A stretch of DNA of 64,000 nt from Rubritalea tangerina (GCF_042683245.1 NZ_JBHUJB010000028.1:1-64000), one strand, 5' to 3'; positions 27,682 through 36,307 are shown, numbered from the stretch's first letter. Program-made: numbers and translations. The notes: generated by a model not told the origin, from the sequence alone.

Positions 27682-28425
27682 ATGAAAAATCTAACATTTT
27701 TTCAAGAACACCAACTACCAGACCACGGCGAAGGCCTCTTTGACCACCTTCCCGGCTTCCTCTATTTTGTCAAAGACACCGAACTTCGCTTCGTATCCGC
27801 TAACGAACGACTCGCAAAAAAACTCGGAGTAGAAGTCCCTCATGAACTACTCGGCAAAACCGACCGAGACTTCTTCCCCCCCAGCCAAGCAAGCGCTTAC
27901 GCAAAAGATGATATCCAAGTCATCACTTCAGGCAAACCCCTTTATAATAAAGTAGAACTCGTCCCCCGTGGTAAAGGCTTCGTCGACTGGTCTACCACCA
28001 CAAAAATCCCCCTCTTCGCCCCCTCAGGGAAAGTAGTCGCCATCGCAGGCACGACCCGCCCATTCTCCACCGGCACCTCCGCCATCGACATCCACTCAGA
28101 ACTCGGCACCCCACTCAAGGTCATGCACGACCGCTTTGCTGAAAATATCCGTGTCACCGAACTCGCAAAACTCGCTCACCTCTCCGTGAGCGCCTTTGAG
28201 AGAAAGTTCAAAAAACAACTCCACATGACCCCGCGTCAGTACATCCGACACCTCCGCGTCCACGATGCCTGCTATAAATTAAGCCACACTGACGAACCTC
28301 TGGCCGGCATCTCCGCCTCTTGTGGCTACGTCGACCAAAGTCACTTCAGCCGTGAATTCTCGCGCATCACAAACGAGACTCCTCTTCACTATAGAAAACG
28401 ACACCGTGCAAGAGTCGGTCGCTAG
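27682..28425 (+). CDS. AraC-family transcriptional regulator with N-terminal PAS domain
   Basis: A PAS-like sensor (about residues 18-125, with LPGFLYFVKDTELRFVSAN and LLGKTDRDFFP) is joined to a C-terminal AraC-type double helix-turn-helix domain (about 145-245). The latter has LAHLSVSAFERKFKK and the family signature YVDQSHFSREFSRIT. This architecture is common in Verrucomicrobiota next to carbohydrate genes. It sits directly upstream of a six-gene carbohydrate block on the same strand, separated by a hairpin terminator. It is the likely regulator of that block, by position; the PAS ligand is unknown. Confidence 0.9.
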   Translation: MKNLTFFQEHQLPDHGEGLFDHLPGFLYFVKDTELRFVSANERLAKKLGVEVPHELLGKTDRDFFPPSQASAYAKDDIQVITSGKPLYNKVELVPRGKGFVDWSTTTKIPLFAPSGKVVAIAGTTRPFSTGTSAIDIHSELGTPLKVMHDRFAENIRVTELAKLAHLSVSAFERKFKKQLHMTPRQYIRHLRVHDACYKLSHTDEPLAGISASCGYVDQSHFSREFSRITNETPLHYRKRHRARVGR

Positions 28426-28477
28426 ACCCACTCCACACATTGCCGATTTCATACAAAAAATTCACGTAGCCATACAA

Positions 28478-28517
28478 TACACCCAGCATTTCACGTATAT
28501 GCTGGGTGTAGAAATTT
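28478..28517 (+). terminator. Hairpin terminator/attenuator between regulator and sugar operon
   Basis: Perfect 11-base stem (28478-28488 with 28500-28510), 11-base loop, then GAAATTTTTGG. It lies 52 bases past the AraC-type gene and 50 bases before the first isomerase gene. It can end the regulator transcript or act as an attenuator on read-through. Confidence 0.75.
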
Positions 28518-28567
28518 TTGGTGCTCAGCACTGAGCGCTTCGAACCCAATAACAAAACCAACTCATT

Positions 28568-29578
28568 ATGGCACTCAAACTACACAATGCAATGTGGCCC
28601 GGCCTCGTCGGCAAAGAAGAAGGCACCGACCACCCACCCATCTCACTCGATCGCATGATCGAACTCACCAAGAATGCGGAAGTCGACGGCCAAAAATATG
28701 ACGGCATTGACCTCTTCCTTTTCCACCCACACACCGACCCAGAAGCTTCCATTGATGATATCCGTCGCATGGCTGATAAAATTGCTGAGAACGGTTTTAA
28801 AATTGGCTCACTGGTAGCACCAGTCTGGCCTGGCACCGTCGGAGGCTGCGCATTTGGCTCCCAAGACGACAGAGATAACTTTGTACACGCCGTCGCCCTC
28901 TCCGCTAAAATTGGTCAAGTACTCAAAGAACATGGCGCCAGAGATTACGGCATTATCCGTATCGACTCCGCAGGCGGCCCAGAAGATTTTGCAAAAGACG
29001 AAGTAGCCAATACTAAATTGCTCGCAGAAACCTTCCAGCGCGCTGGTGCCGTCGCTGCTGAACACGGCGAACGCCTCGCTGCTGAAGGTGAAATCTGTTG
29101 GGGCGGCATGCACTCGTGGAAACACATGCTCAACACTCTCGAAGAAACTGGCATGCCCTCCACTGTTGGGTTCCAGGCAGATCTCGCACACACTTACCTT
29201 TATCTACTAGGTTACAATGCCCCAGAAGCAGCACTACTCAAGGAAGGATACAGTGAAGAAGAATTCTGGGCTGCTTATAAGACCATGACCGACGCACTTC
29301 GCCCATGGACAATCGATTTCCACGTCGCTCAAAACGACGGATCAGTGCACGGTACGGGTGACCACGATAAAACAGGCCGCCACTGCCAGGCTGATGACCC
29401 GAACGGAAAACTCGACATCACGCGCTGTGCAGAAATGTGGCTTAAAGATTATGACCAACGCGGTATCGAACATATCTGCTGGGACGGCTGCATGTTCGAC
29501 AATGCTGTCCTCGAGGCTCCAAAAACGTGGGATGCCATCTTGGACGCAATGATCAAAGTCCGTAACGCTGTCGGCTAG
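28568..29578 (+). CDS. Sugar phosphate isomerase/epimerase-type TIM-barrel protein (first)
   Basis: Xylose-isomerase-like TIM barrel (AP endonuclease 2 superfamily), 336 residues. It starts with a short beta-strand (LKLHNAMWPGLVG), and candidate metal ligands include the Glu in EGEICWGG, the Asp in FQADLAHTY and the His in DFHVAQNDGS. Enzymes of this superfamily isomerise or epimerise sugars, sugar acids or inositol derivatives using a divalent metal. It is the first gene of the carbohydrate block. It differs clearly from the second TIM-barrel protein at 30463, so the two probably act on different intermediates. The exact substrate cannot be read from the sequence. Confidence 0.85.
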   Translation: MALKLHNAMWPGLVGKEEGTDHPPISLDRMIELTKNAEVDGQKYDGIDLFLFHPHTDPEASIDDIRRMADKIAENGFKIGSLVAPVWPGTVGGCAFGSQDDRDNFVHAVALSAKIGQVLKEHGARDYGIIRIDSAGGPEDFAKDEVANTKLLAETFQRAGAVAAEHGERLAAEGEICWGGMHSWKHMLNTLEETGMPSTVGFQADLAHTYLYLLGYNAPEAALLKEGYSEEEFWAAYKTMTDALRPWTIDFHVAQNDGSVHGTGDHDKTGRHCQADDPNGKLDITRCAEMWLKDYDQRGIEHICWDGCMFDNAVLEAPKTWDAILDAMIKVRNAVG

Positions 29579-29622
29579 CCTCCTCCATGCCCCCCGCATT
29601 ACTAACAAAACACAGTCTTATC

Positions 29623-30426
29623 ATGCCTACCGTATCCGCTAACGGAATCCAAATGCATTACCAAGAGTCTGGCTCCGGCGAACCTCTCATCTGCATCATG
29701 GGCATCACTGCCCCTGGTGCTGTCTGGGAAGCACATGCCGAAGAATGGTCTAAACACTTCCGTTGCATCATGCCAGACAACCGTGGAGTTGGCCTATCCG
29801 ATAAACCTGAAGGCCCTTATTCCTCTGCCATGATGGCTGACGACTATGCAGCTCTCATGGATACTCTTGGGATCGAATCTGCTCGCATCGTCGGCTGCTC
29901 CATGGGCTCCATTATTGCCCAACAACTCATGCTTCGCCACCCAGAGAAAGTCAAAAGCGCTATTCTCATGTGCACTTGGGCACGCTGTGACAACTACGCA
30001 AAAGGCATCTTCCAACACATGGCAAACTGTAAAGCTCGCTTCACACCCGGTGAATTCATGCACTACATCCAGACATTGATTTTCGCCAAACCATTCTGGG
30101 ATAATGCCGATTGCTACGCATCACTAGCCGAAGGCCAACAAGCCGCTGACCTCGACCCAACCCCACAACCCCTCCACGGACTCCAAGCTCAAGCTGCTGC
30201 CTGCACCAGCCATGACACCTTGGAACAATTGCCTAACATTCAAACTCCTTGTTACGTCACTGGGGGAATCGATGACATCTTCACCCCACTCTGGATGTCT
30301 AACGAAGTCGCAAACGCTATACCAAATTGTGATACCTACTTCTACGATAACGCTGGCCATGGCTTCCACTTCGAAAACCTCGAAGCATTCAACTCAAAAA
30401 CAACTGAGTGGCTTCTCGCAAACTAA
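29623..30426 (+). CDS. Alpha/beta hydrolase
   Basis: Soluble alpha/beta-hydrolase fold protein of 268 residues. The oxyanion-hole region is GEPLICIMG, the nucleophile elbow is GCSMGS with Ser93, and the catalytic His is His246 in GHGFHF; the acidic residue is probably in GGIDDIFTP. There is no signal peptide. The family includes lactonases such as enol-lactone hydrolases, and a lactonase would fit a sugar pathway that passes through an aldonolactone, but this is inference. The frame opens at 29587; ATG 29623 (MPTVSANGIQMHYQ) is the conserved-looking start. Confidence 0.87.
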   Translation: MPTVSANGIQMHYQESGSGEPLICIMGITAPGAVWEAHAEEWSKHFRCIMPDNRGVGLSDKPEGPYSSAMMADDYAALMDTLGIESARIVGCSMGSIIAQQLMLRHPEKVKSAILMCTWARCDNYAKGIFQHMANCKARFTPGEFMHYIQTLIFAKPFWDNADCYASLAEGQQAADLDPTPQPLHGLQAQAAACTSHDTLEQLPNIQTPCYVTGGIDDIFTPLWMSNEVANAIPNCDTYFYDNAGHGFHFENLEAFNSKTTEWLLAN

Positions 30427-30462
30427 TCCCTAACTAAAAATCTAAACACAAACACACTTATT

Positions 30463-31305
30463 ATGAGCGACATTAAATTTGGCGCAGAAGTCTACACCTG
30501 GTTCATGGACGGCTACGGTGACGGCAATGCTAACAAACTCGACCACATGGCTAAGGTAGTCAAAAAAGGTGGTTTCAAAGGTATCGAACCAATGGTGTTA
30601 GAACCATACGATACATACTGGCTCGGCGATTTTAAAGATCCTGCAAAACTCAAAGATGCTCTCGATGAAGCGGGTGTCGAGCTCGCAGCTCTCGCACTTA
30701 TCTGTGCCTGGGACCAAGAAGAAGAAACTGAGTCCGAGCGCGCCTGCGCCGATTGGACAATCGAGACTCTCAAACTCTTCCCGGGCGCGGCCCTCGGCAC
30801 GGTCCCCCTCCCTGGTGGCCGCCACAACCTACAACAACGCCGCCTCAATTTGGTGAACAACGTAAACCATGTTTCTCGCCGCGCCGCTGAAGCTGGCCTC
30901 AACTGCTCCTTCCACCCGAATTCACCTCCGGGATCACTCGTGCGCACCCAAGAAGATTACGATGTTGTTCTTAACTCACTCGATCCATCAGTCACAGGCT
31001 GGACCCCAGACGTCGGACACATCGTGCGCGGCGGTATGGATATCATCGACACCATGACCAAGTGGCAACACCTGATTAATCACGTCCATTACAAGGACTT
31101 CTCTGGCAATGGCCCAGAGCCTTGGTCACAGATGGGCTCAGGTAAGGTCGATTTCCATAAAATCACCGAGTTCCTCGTCCAACGTAACTACAAAGGCTGG
31201 ATCATCTGCGAAGATGAATGTGAATACGCCATTAAGCACCCAGACGAAGTCACTATCCAAAATGGTGAGTGGTGCAACGAACAACTCGTTCCACTCCTCG
31301 GATAA
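30463..31305 (+). CDS. Sugar phosphate isomerase/epimerase-type TIM-barrel protein (second)
   Basis: 280-residue AP-endonuclease-2-type TIM barrel. The metal site is well conserved: Glu in KGIEPMVLEPY, Asp and His in TPDVGHIVRGG, His in HVHYKDF and Glu in ICEDECEY. This is the pattern of hydroxypyruvate isomerase, inosose dehydratase and ketose 3-epimerase relatives. It is translated from ATG 30463 behind an A/C-rich leader that lacks a Shine-Dalgarno sequence. It sits between the hydrolase and the aldolase fusion and so probably prepares the ketose for cleavage. Substrate unassigned. Confidence 0.88.
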   Translation: MSDIKFGAEVYTWFMDGYGDGNANKLDHMAKVVKKGGFKGIEPMVLEPYDTYWLGDFKDPAKLKDALDEAGVELAALALICAWDQEEETESERACADWTIETLKLFPGAALGTVPLPGGRHNLQQRRLNLVNNVNHVSRRAAEAGLNCSFHPNSPPGSLVRTQEDYDVVLNSLDPSVTGWTPDVGHIVRGGMDIIDTMTKWQHLINHVHYKDFSGNGPEPWSQMGSGKVDFHKITEFLVQRNYKGWIICEDECEYAIKHPDEVTIQNGEWCNEQLVPLLG

Positions 31306-31328
31306 TTCCATCATCCGGAATCACACAT

Positions 31329-31353
31329 GATCTACCCTAATCTGGGGTAGATC
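31329..31353 (+). other. Intercistronic hairpin before aldolase-dehydrogenase gene
   Basis: Nine-base perfect stem GATCTACCC / GGGTAGATC (31329-31337 with 31345-31353). There is no T-tail; a C-rich stretch follows. It could stabilise the upstream mRNA, be a processing site, or serve as an operator palindrome. Confidence 0.5.
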
Positions 31354-31458
31354 ACTCACACTCCCCCCTCCCCCCTCCCTCAAGGGCGCATACACAGCCC
31401 ACACCTCTAGCTCGCAGCGTACCGACCTCCCAAGCCGCGCACACTTGAACCGTTTCCA

Positions 31459-33432
31459 ATGAAGAATCTCTACAACACGAAAGACGCACCCAAAAAGGAT
31501 GACCTCGCACTCCGCGTCTATACATCTCGCCTCCTTGGCCAAGAAGCTGACCTCGTCCTCCACGGTGGGGGCAACACCTCCGTCAAAACGACCGTCAAAG
31601 ACTTCTTCGGAAATTTCGTAGAAGTGCTCTGCGTCAAAGGATCTGGCTGGGATCTTGCAACCATTGAGAAACCTGGCTTCCCAGCGGTGCGCATGGACAC
31701 CCTCCTCAAACTTGCAGAACTCGAGACTCTATCAGATGCCGATATGGTTGAACAACAACGTCTCGGGCTTCTGGATCCAGCGGCTCCCAATCCATCTATC
31801 GAGGCTATCGTCCACGCAGTCATCCCCGCTAAGTTTGTTGATCACACTCACGCAGATGCCATCCTCGCTCTCACCAATAACCCACAAGGTAAAAAACACA
31901 TCAAAGCGTGCTTCGGCGACTCGATGATCGTTGTCCCCTACGTCATGCCTGGCTTCGTGCTCGCTAAAGCAGTCCAAAAAGCCATGGCCGGTAAAGACCT
32001 ATCAAAAGTCGATGGCCTCATCCTCATGAACCACGGGATCTTTACCTTCCACGATGATGCGAAAAAATCCTATGACCTCATGATCAAAAAGGTCACCCAG
32101 GCGGAAAAATACCTCGCAAGCCACCTCAAACCAAACCCCATTAAGAAAGCGAAAGCCAAAAAGGACCTCCTCGGCCTAGCCGCTCTCCGACAAGCCGTTT
32201 CCAAACAACGCGCCACCCCCTGCATCGCACGCCTCTCTACTTCAAAAGCCGCAACCGCTTTCGCAGCTACTTCCAAACTCGCAGCGATCTGTAAAAAAGG
32301 ACCTGTCACTCCAGACCACACCATTCGCACCAAACGCCTCCCACTCTACCTTAGCGATGGCGCGGACCCATCTAAAGCTGTCTCCAAGTACGCCAAAGAT
32401 TACACAGCCTACTTTGAAAAACATGCTACGACAGAAACGATTCTCGATACCGCGCCTCGCTGGGGCGCCTGGGCCAACCACGGTGTCGTCTCCTTCGGTG
32501 CCACCCTCAAAGAAGCCAATATTATCGCCGATATCGCCGAACATTCCGTCGATACTATCCTAAAAACAGAACACGCATTCGGCGCTTGGAAAGCTCTCCC
32601 AGCCAAAGACCTCTTTGAAATCGAATACTGGGAGCTAGAACAAGCAAAACTTAAAAAAGGCGCTGCTAACAAACCACCCCATCAAGGAAAGATTGCTCTC
32701 GTCACTGGTGCCGCTGCCGGTATCGGTTTCGCCTGCGCAGAACAACTCGCCCTCCAAGGTGCCACTGTCATCGGTGCTGACCTCAACCCTGAAATCGTCG
32801 AGGCCATGGAAAAAATTGGTGGCTTAGGAATCGTTGCCAACCTAACAGACGATAAGGCGATCAAAAATGTCGTTGAAACCATCATCTCTAACTACGGTGG
32901 CCTAGACATCCTCGTGTCTAATGCTGGCATCTTCACAGCCGGCGCTTACCTCGAGGACCTCGAACAACAAAACTGGGACAAATCCTTTGCAGTCAACCTC
33001 ACTTCTCACCAGAAACTCCTCCGTGAGACCATCCCCTTCATCAAACTGGGCATAGGTGGCGCTATCGTTCTCGTTGGTTCTCGTAACGTCAACGCCCCCG
33101 GTGCCGGTGCAGCTTCATATTCCTGCGCAAAAGCCGGCCTGAACCAACTCTGCCGTGTCGCAGCTCTCGAGCTCGCCCCAGCAGGCGTGCGCTGCAATAT
33201 TATCCACCCAGATGCCGTCTTCGACACCAAACTCTGGACCCCAGAAAACCTCCAACGCTCCGCTGAACGCTACGGACTAACAGTCGAGGAGTACAAGACC
33301 CGCAACCTCCTCAAAACCGAAATTAAGTCCGCTAATGTCGGACAGATGGTCGCAGCTATGGCCTCTCCACTCTTCGGTAAAACCACCGGTGCTCAGATCC
33401 CTGTCGATGGCGGGAATGACCGCATCATCTAA
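31459..33432 (+). CDS. Bifunctional class II aldolase / short-chain dehydrogenase (RhaDE-like)
   Basis: Two enzymes in one chain of 657 residues. The N-terminal class II aldolase domain (about 15-390) has HGGGNTSVK and zinc ligands His129, His131 (HTHAD) and His192 (NHG). The C-terminal short-chain dehydrogenase (about 408-655) has TGAAAGIG at 416-423, SNAG and the catalytic pair Tyr554/Lys558 in YSCAK. Fusions of this kind cleave 6-deoxyketose 1-phosphates such as rhamnulose-1-phosphate to DHAP and lactaldehyde and then oxidise or reduce the aldehyde. No rhamnulokinase or rhamnose isomerase is adjacent, and the next gene is a dihydroxyacetone kinase, so the natural substrate may be unphosphorylated. 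Confidence 0.92.
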   Translation: MKNLYNTKDAPKKDDLALRVYTSRLLGQEADLVLHGGGNTSVKTTVKDFFGNFVEVLCVKGSGWDLATIEKPGFPAVRMDTLLKLAELETLSDADMVEQQRLGLLDPAAPNPSIEAIVHAVIPAKFVDHTHADAILALTNNPQGKKHIKACFGDSMIVVPYVMPGFVLAKAVQKAMAGKDLSKVDGLILMNHGIFTFHDDAKKSYDLMIKKVTQAEKYLASHLKPNPIKKAKAKKDLLGLAALRQAVSKQRATPCIARLSTSKAATAFAATSKLAAICKKGPVTPDHTIRTKRLPLYLSDGADPSKAVSKYAKDYTAYFEKHATTETILDTAPRWGAWANHGVVSFGATLKEANIIADIAEHSVDTILKTEHAFGAWKALPAKDLFEIEYWELEQAKLKKGAANKPPHQGKIALVTGAAAGIGFACAEQLALQGATVIGADLNPEIVEAMEKIGGLGIVANLTDDKAIKNVVETIISNYGGLDILVSNAGIFTAGAYLEDLEQQNWDKSFAVNLTSHQKLLRETIPFIKLGIGGAIVLVGSRNVNAPGAGAASYSCAKAGLNQLCRVAALELAPAGVRCNIIHPDAVFDTKLWTPENLQRSAERYGLTVEEYKTRNLLKTEIKSANVGQMVAAMASPLFGKTTGAQIPVDGGNDRII

Positions 33433-33468
33433 CACCATACCTTCAGAGAAAAAATACTACCACAGCAA

Positions 33469-33490
33469 CAGGGCACAATACTTTGCCCTG
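33469..33490 (+). other. Hairpin in the leader of the dihydroxyacetone kinase gene
   Basis: Stem CAGGGCA / TGCCCTG (33469-33475 with 33484-33490), eight-base loop, 22 bases before the kinase start. No T-tract, so not a terminator. Possibly a translational or processing element. Confidence 0.4.
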
Positions 33491-33512
33491 CCATCCTAAA
33501 AATCACAATATT

Positions 33513-35279
33513 ATGGCTAATTTTGCACCCAAACTCCTCAACGACCCTCTCAAAGCAGCAGATGAGCTGCTCGAAGGACTCGTCGAAGCCTACAACGGCC
33601 AATGCTACAAAGTAGGCACTCGCTCTATCGTTAAAAATGATATCCCCGACGGAAAAGTCGCCCTCCTCGTTGGCGGTGGTGCTGGCCACGAACCCATCTA
33701 CCACGCTATGGTGGGTAAAAATATGGCCGACGGCGCTGCCTGTGGTGACATCTTCGCCGCCCCAGCACCTAATATTGTCCAAGAAGCAACCTCTGCAATC
33801 GACCGAGGAAATGGAGTCCTCTACCTCTACGGCAATTACGCTGGAGATGTCATGAACTTTAATGTCGGCGCCGAAATGGCAGAAGCTGAGGGGGCCGACG
33901 TTAGAACCGTTCTCATTGCCGACGATGTAGCCTCCGCTCCACCAGAACGCAAACACGACCGTCGCGGCATCGCAGGCCTCGTCCCCATCGTGAAACTCGC
34001 TGGTGCCGCATCTCAATCCGCTGAATCACTCGACGAGCTTGCAGCCGTGGCCGAGAAAGCCTGCCTACAAACCCGCTCTGTTGGTGCAGCTATGGCTCCC
34101 GGCTCCATCCCCGCAACAGGAAAACCCACCTTCGAACTCGAAGAAGGCATGGTGGGCCTCGGAATGGGTATTCACGGTGAAGCGGGTGTCGGTGAAATCC
34201 CCATGACCACCGCTGACGACCTCACTGTCCGAATGCTCGATCTCATCGTCAAAGACTATGCAGACGATGCCGATGTCGCCCCTCTTAAGTCCGGTGACGA
34301 AATCATCCTCTTTATCAACTCACTCGGCGCAACCACTATGATGGAGTGCCTCGTCTGTATGCGTAAAGCTGCCGAATATTTCGAAAACAAAGGAATCGAA
34401 ATCTTCGACGTCGTCATGGGCCCATACGTTACCTGCCAAGAAATGGCCGGCCTCTCATTCTCCGTCACTCGCGTCGATGAAGAGCTTAAACAACTCTGGT
34501 CCATGCCTTGCGAGTCCTTCTGTTACTCAAAAATGGAAGGTCCTCTCAAAGGGACTTCATACACCCGCTCTAACAACTCTAGCGAAGCGGCTAAAAACAC
34601 TGTGAAGGCCAAAGCTAACAAACAAAAGCTCCTTGACCTCTCAAAATCTAACGAAGGCCTCACAATCGCCCAAGCTCAGGAAATGGCCCTCGCCGTCGCA
34701 GACAAAATCATCGACTCAGAGCCAATTCTCTCACAAGCCGACCGCGACCTTGGTGACGGAGACCATGGACTCGGCATGGCTCGCGGCTTCACAGCCCTCA
34801 AAAAAGAACTTACTGGCACATCCTTCGATAACCTGCGCGACCTCTATCAGACCGCCGGTAACGCCCTGCTCACGACGATGGGTGGCGCCTCCGGTGTCGT
34901 CTTTGGCTCACTCTTCCTAGCCGGAGGTAAAACCATGCATGGCGCAGACTGCTTTGGCTCACACGAATTATCGCACCTCCTCAACCAATCACTTAAAGAT
35001 GTAATGGGCAGAGGCGGGGCAAAGCCCGGTGACAAAACCATGATCGACGCCCTCGCCCCTGCTGCTGAGGCTGCTAAAGCGAATATCGATCAGCCTCTCG
35101 CTGTCTCTATCAAGGCCGTAGCCGCTGCTGCTGAAGCCGGTAAAGAAGACTCCAAAGATATGATCGCCACCATGGGGCGTGCCAAAACACTCGGTGAAAA
35201 AACTCTCGGCCTTCCTGACGCCGGAGCCATCTCAGTCACCTTCATTCTCGAAACCATGGATGCCTATATCAACGGCTAA
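33513..35279 (+). CDS. Single-chain ATP-dependent dihydroxyacetone kinase family protein (DhaK-DhaL)
   Basis: A DhaK domain (about residues 1-330) is fused to a DhaL domain (about 375-585). DhaK has GGGAGHEP, GDIFAAP and His221 in GMGIHGEAG, the residue that binds the keto substrate covalently. DhaL has the Mg-ATP motif DGDHG in LGDGDHGLGM and the glycine-rich GGASGVVFG. The fused form uses ATP, unlike PTS-dependent DhaKLM. The family phosphorylates dihydroxyacetone, and some members act on erythrulose or other short ketoses. ATG 33513 (MANFAPKLLNDP) is preferred over 33483. Between an aldolase and an LsrF-like gene, its role is likely to phosphorylate the short ketose released by the aldolase. 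Confidence 0.92.
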   Translation: MANFAPKLLNDPLKAADELLEGLVEAYNGQCYKVGTRSIVKNDIPDGKVALLVGGGAGHEPIYHAMVGKNMADGAACGDIFAAPAPNIVQEATSAIDRGNGVLYLYGNYAGDVMNFNVGAEMAEAEGADVRTVLIADDVASAPPERKHDRRGIAGLVPIVKLAGAASQSAESLDELAAVAEKACLQTRSVGAAMAPGSIPATGKPTFELEEGMVGLGMGIHGEAGVGEIPMTTADDLTVRMLDLIVKDYADDADVAPLKSGDEIILFINSLGATTMMECLVCMRKAAEYFENKGIEIFDVVMGPYVTCQEMAGLSFSVTRVDEELKQLWSMPCESFCYSKMEGPLKGTSYTRSNNSSEAAKNTVKAKANKQKLLDLSKSNEGLTIAQAQEMALAVADKIIDSEPILSQADRDLGDGDHGLGMARGFTALKKELTGTSFDNLRDLYQTAGNALLTTMGGASGVVFGSLFLAGGKTMHGADCFGSHELSHLLNQSLKDVMGRGGAKPGDKTMIDALAPAAEAAKANIDQPLAVSIKAVAAAAEAGKEDSKDMIATMGRAKTLGEKTLGLPDAGAISVTFILETMDAYING

Positions 35280-35358
35280 AACTACTTCCTAAAAATCTCA
35301 GTGTCGCATCTAGCGACCTTAAACATAAAAGACTAAACTCTAACACACTAACTCCAAT

Positions 35359-36237
35359 ATGGCAGATACAGACGACATCAGAGAAGGCAAGAGCTTCGGC
35401 CTTGATACTCCAGCAGACACCAGCGGCTTCTACCTCAAAGGTATTAACAACTCCGACTGGGGCTTGAAAAACCGCATGGCTCGCATCTTTAACCAGAAGT
35501 CCGGTAACACAGTCATGCTCGCATTCGATCACGGCTTCCTCATGGGACCTACCTCCGGCCTAGAGCGTGTTGACCTCAACATCGCCCCGCTCGTAGAACA
35601 CGCAGACTGTATCATGGGGACACGCGGTATGATCCGCTCCTCTATTCCAGCTGGCTGCTCAAAGCCTGTCTGTCTTCGTACCGATACCGGCACCACTATC
35701 CTCACCGAGATGAACCACAATGTGCTCATCGCAGAAGAAGACGCTATCCGCATGAACGCCTCAGCTATGGCTGCTATGATCTCAGTCGGTGAAGAAGAAA
35801 CTGAGCACAAAACCATCGCCAACTTCAGTAAACTCGTAGACATCGGCAGCAAGTACGGCATCCCAGTCATGGGTGTCACCGCAGTCGGAAAAAAAATGGC
35901 ACGTGACGCCCGCTACTTCGCTATGGCCTCCCGCGTCTGCGCTGAAAACGGCGCCTCCATCGTCAAAACATACTACACCGAAGGGTTTGAAAAAGTCGTT
36001 GCTTGCACACCCGTTCCTGTCGTTATCGCAGGCGGTAAAAAGCTTCCTGAACTCGAAGCCCTCGAACTCTGCTACAACGCCATCCAATGCGGTGCCGCAG
36101 GCGTAGACATGGGTCGCAACGTCTTCCAATCTGAAGCCCCTGCCGCCATGATGGCCGCTGTCGCAGGTGTCGTCCACGACGGACTCAAACCACAAGAGGC
36201 ACTCGATCTCTTCAACACACTCTCTGCCGAGAGTTAG
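35359..36237 (+). CDS. LsrF-like class I aldolase / thiolase
   Basis: 292-residue DeoC/FbaB-type TIM barrel very similar in motif order to LsrF, the last enzyme of autoinducer-2 breakdown. It shows MADTDDIREGK at the start, NRMARIFN, TVMLAFDHG, GLERVDLNIAPL, and Lys203 in VKTYYTEG at the position of the Schiff-base lysine described for LsrF. PVVIAGGKKLP and GVDMGRNVFQS complete the phosphate site. In E. coli, LsrF transfers acetyl from a phosphorylated dione to CoA, giving DHAP. No lsrACDB, lsrK, lsrG or lsrR homologue lies here, so it probably works on another phosphorylated ketose, such as the product of the kinase just upstream. A strong terminator follows. Confidence 0.88.
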   Translation: MADTDDIREGKSFGLDTPADTSGFYLKGINNSDWGLKNRMARIFNQKSGNTVMLAFDHGFLMGPTSGLERVDLNIAPLVEHADCIMGTRGMIRSSIPAGCSKPVCLRTDTGTTILTEMNHNVLIAEEDAIRMNASAMAAMISVGEEETEHKTIANFSKLVDIGSKYGIPVMGVTAVGKKMARDARYFAMASRVCAENGASIVKTYYTEGFEKVVACTPVPVVIAGGKKLPELEALELCYNAIQCGAAGVDMGRNVFQSEAPAAMMAAVAGVVHDGLKPQEALDLFNTLSAES

Positions 36238-36265
36238 TAGGAACTGCCATGCAACTGGCACTCTG

Positions 36266-36307
36266 GCCCCGGTGGAGTGCACACTCTCCACCGGGGCTAT
36301 TTTTTTG
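36266..36307 (+). terminator. Rho-independent terminator of the sugar operon
   Basis: Twelve-base GC-rich stem (36266-36277 with 36286-36297), eight-base loop, then TATTTTTTTG. It lies 28 bases past the LsrF-like gene and closes the six-gene block. Confidence 0.93.

Noticed and set aside
33429..34016. 195-codon antisense frame over the start of the dihydroxyacetone kinase gene
   Set aside because: The kinase frame is fully conserved here; the antisense product is a composition artefact.
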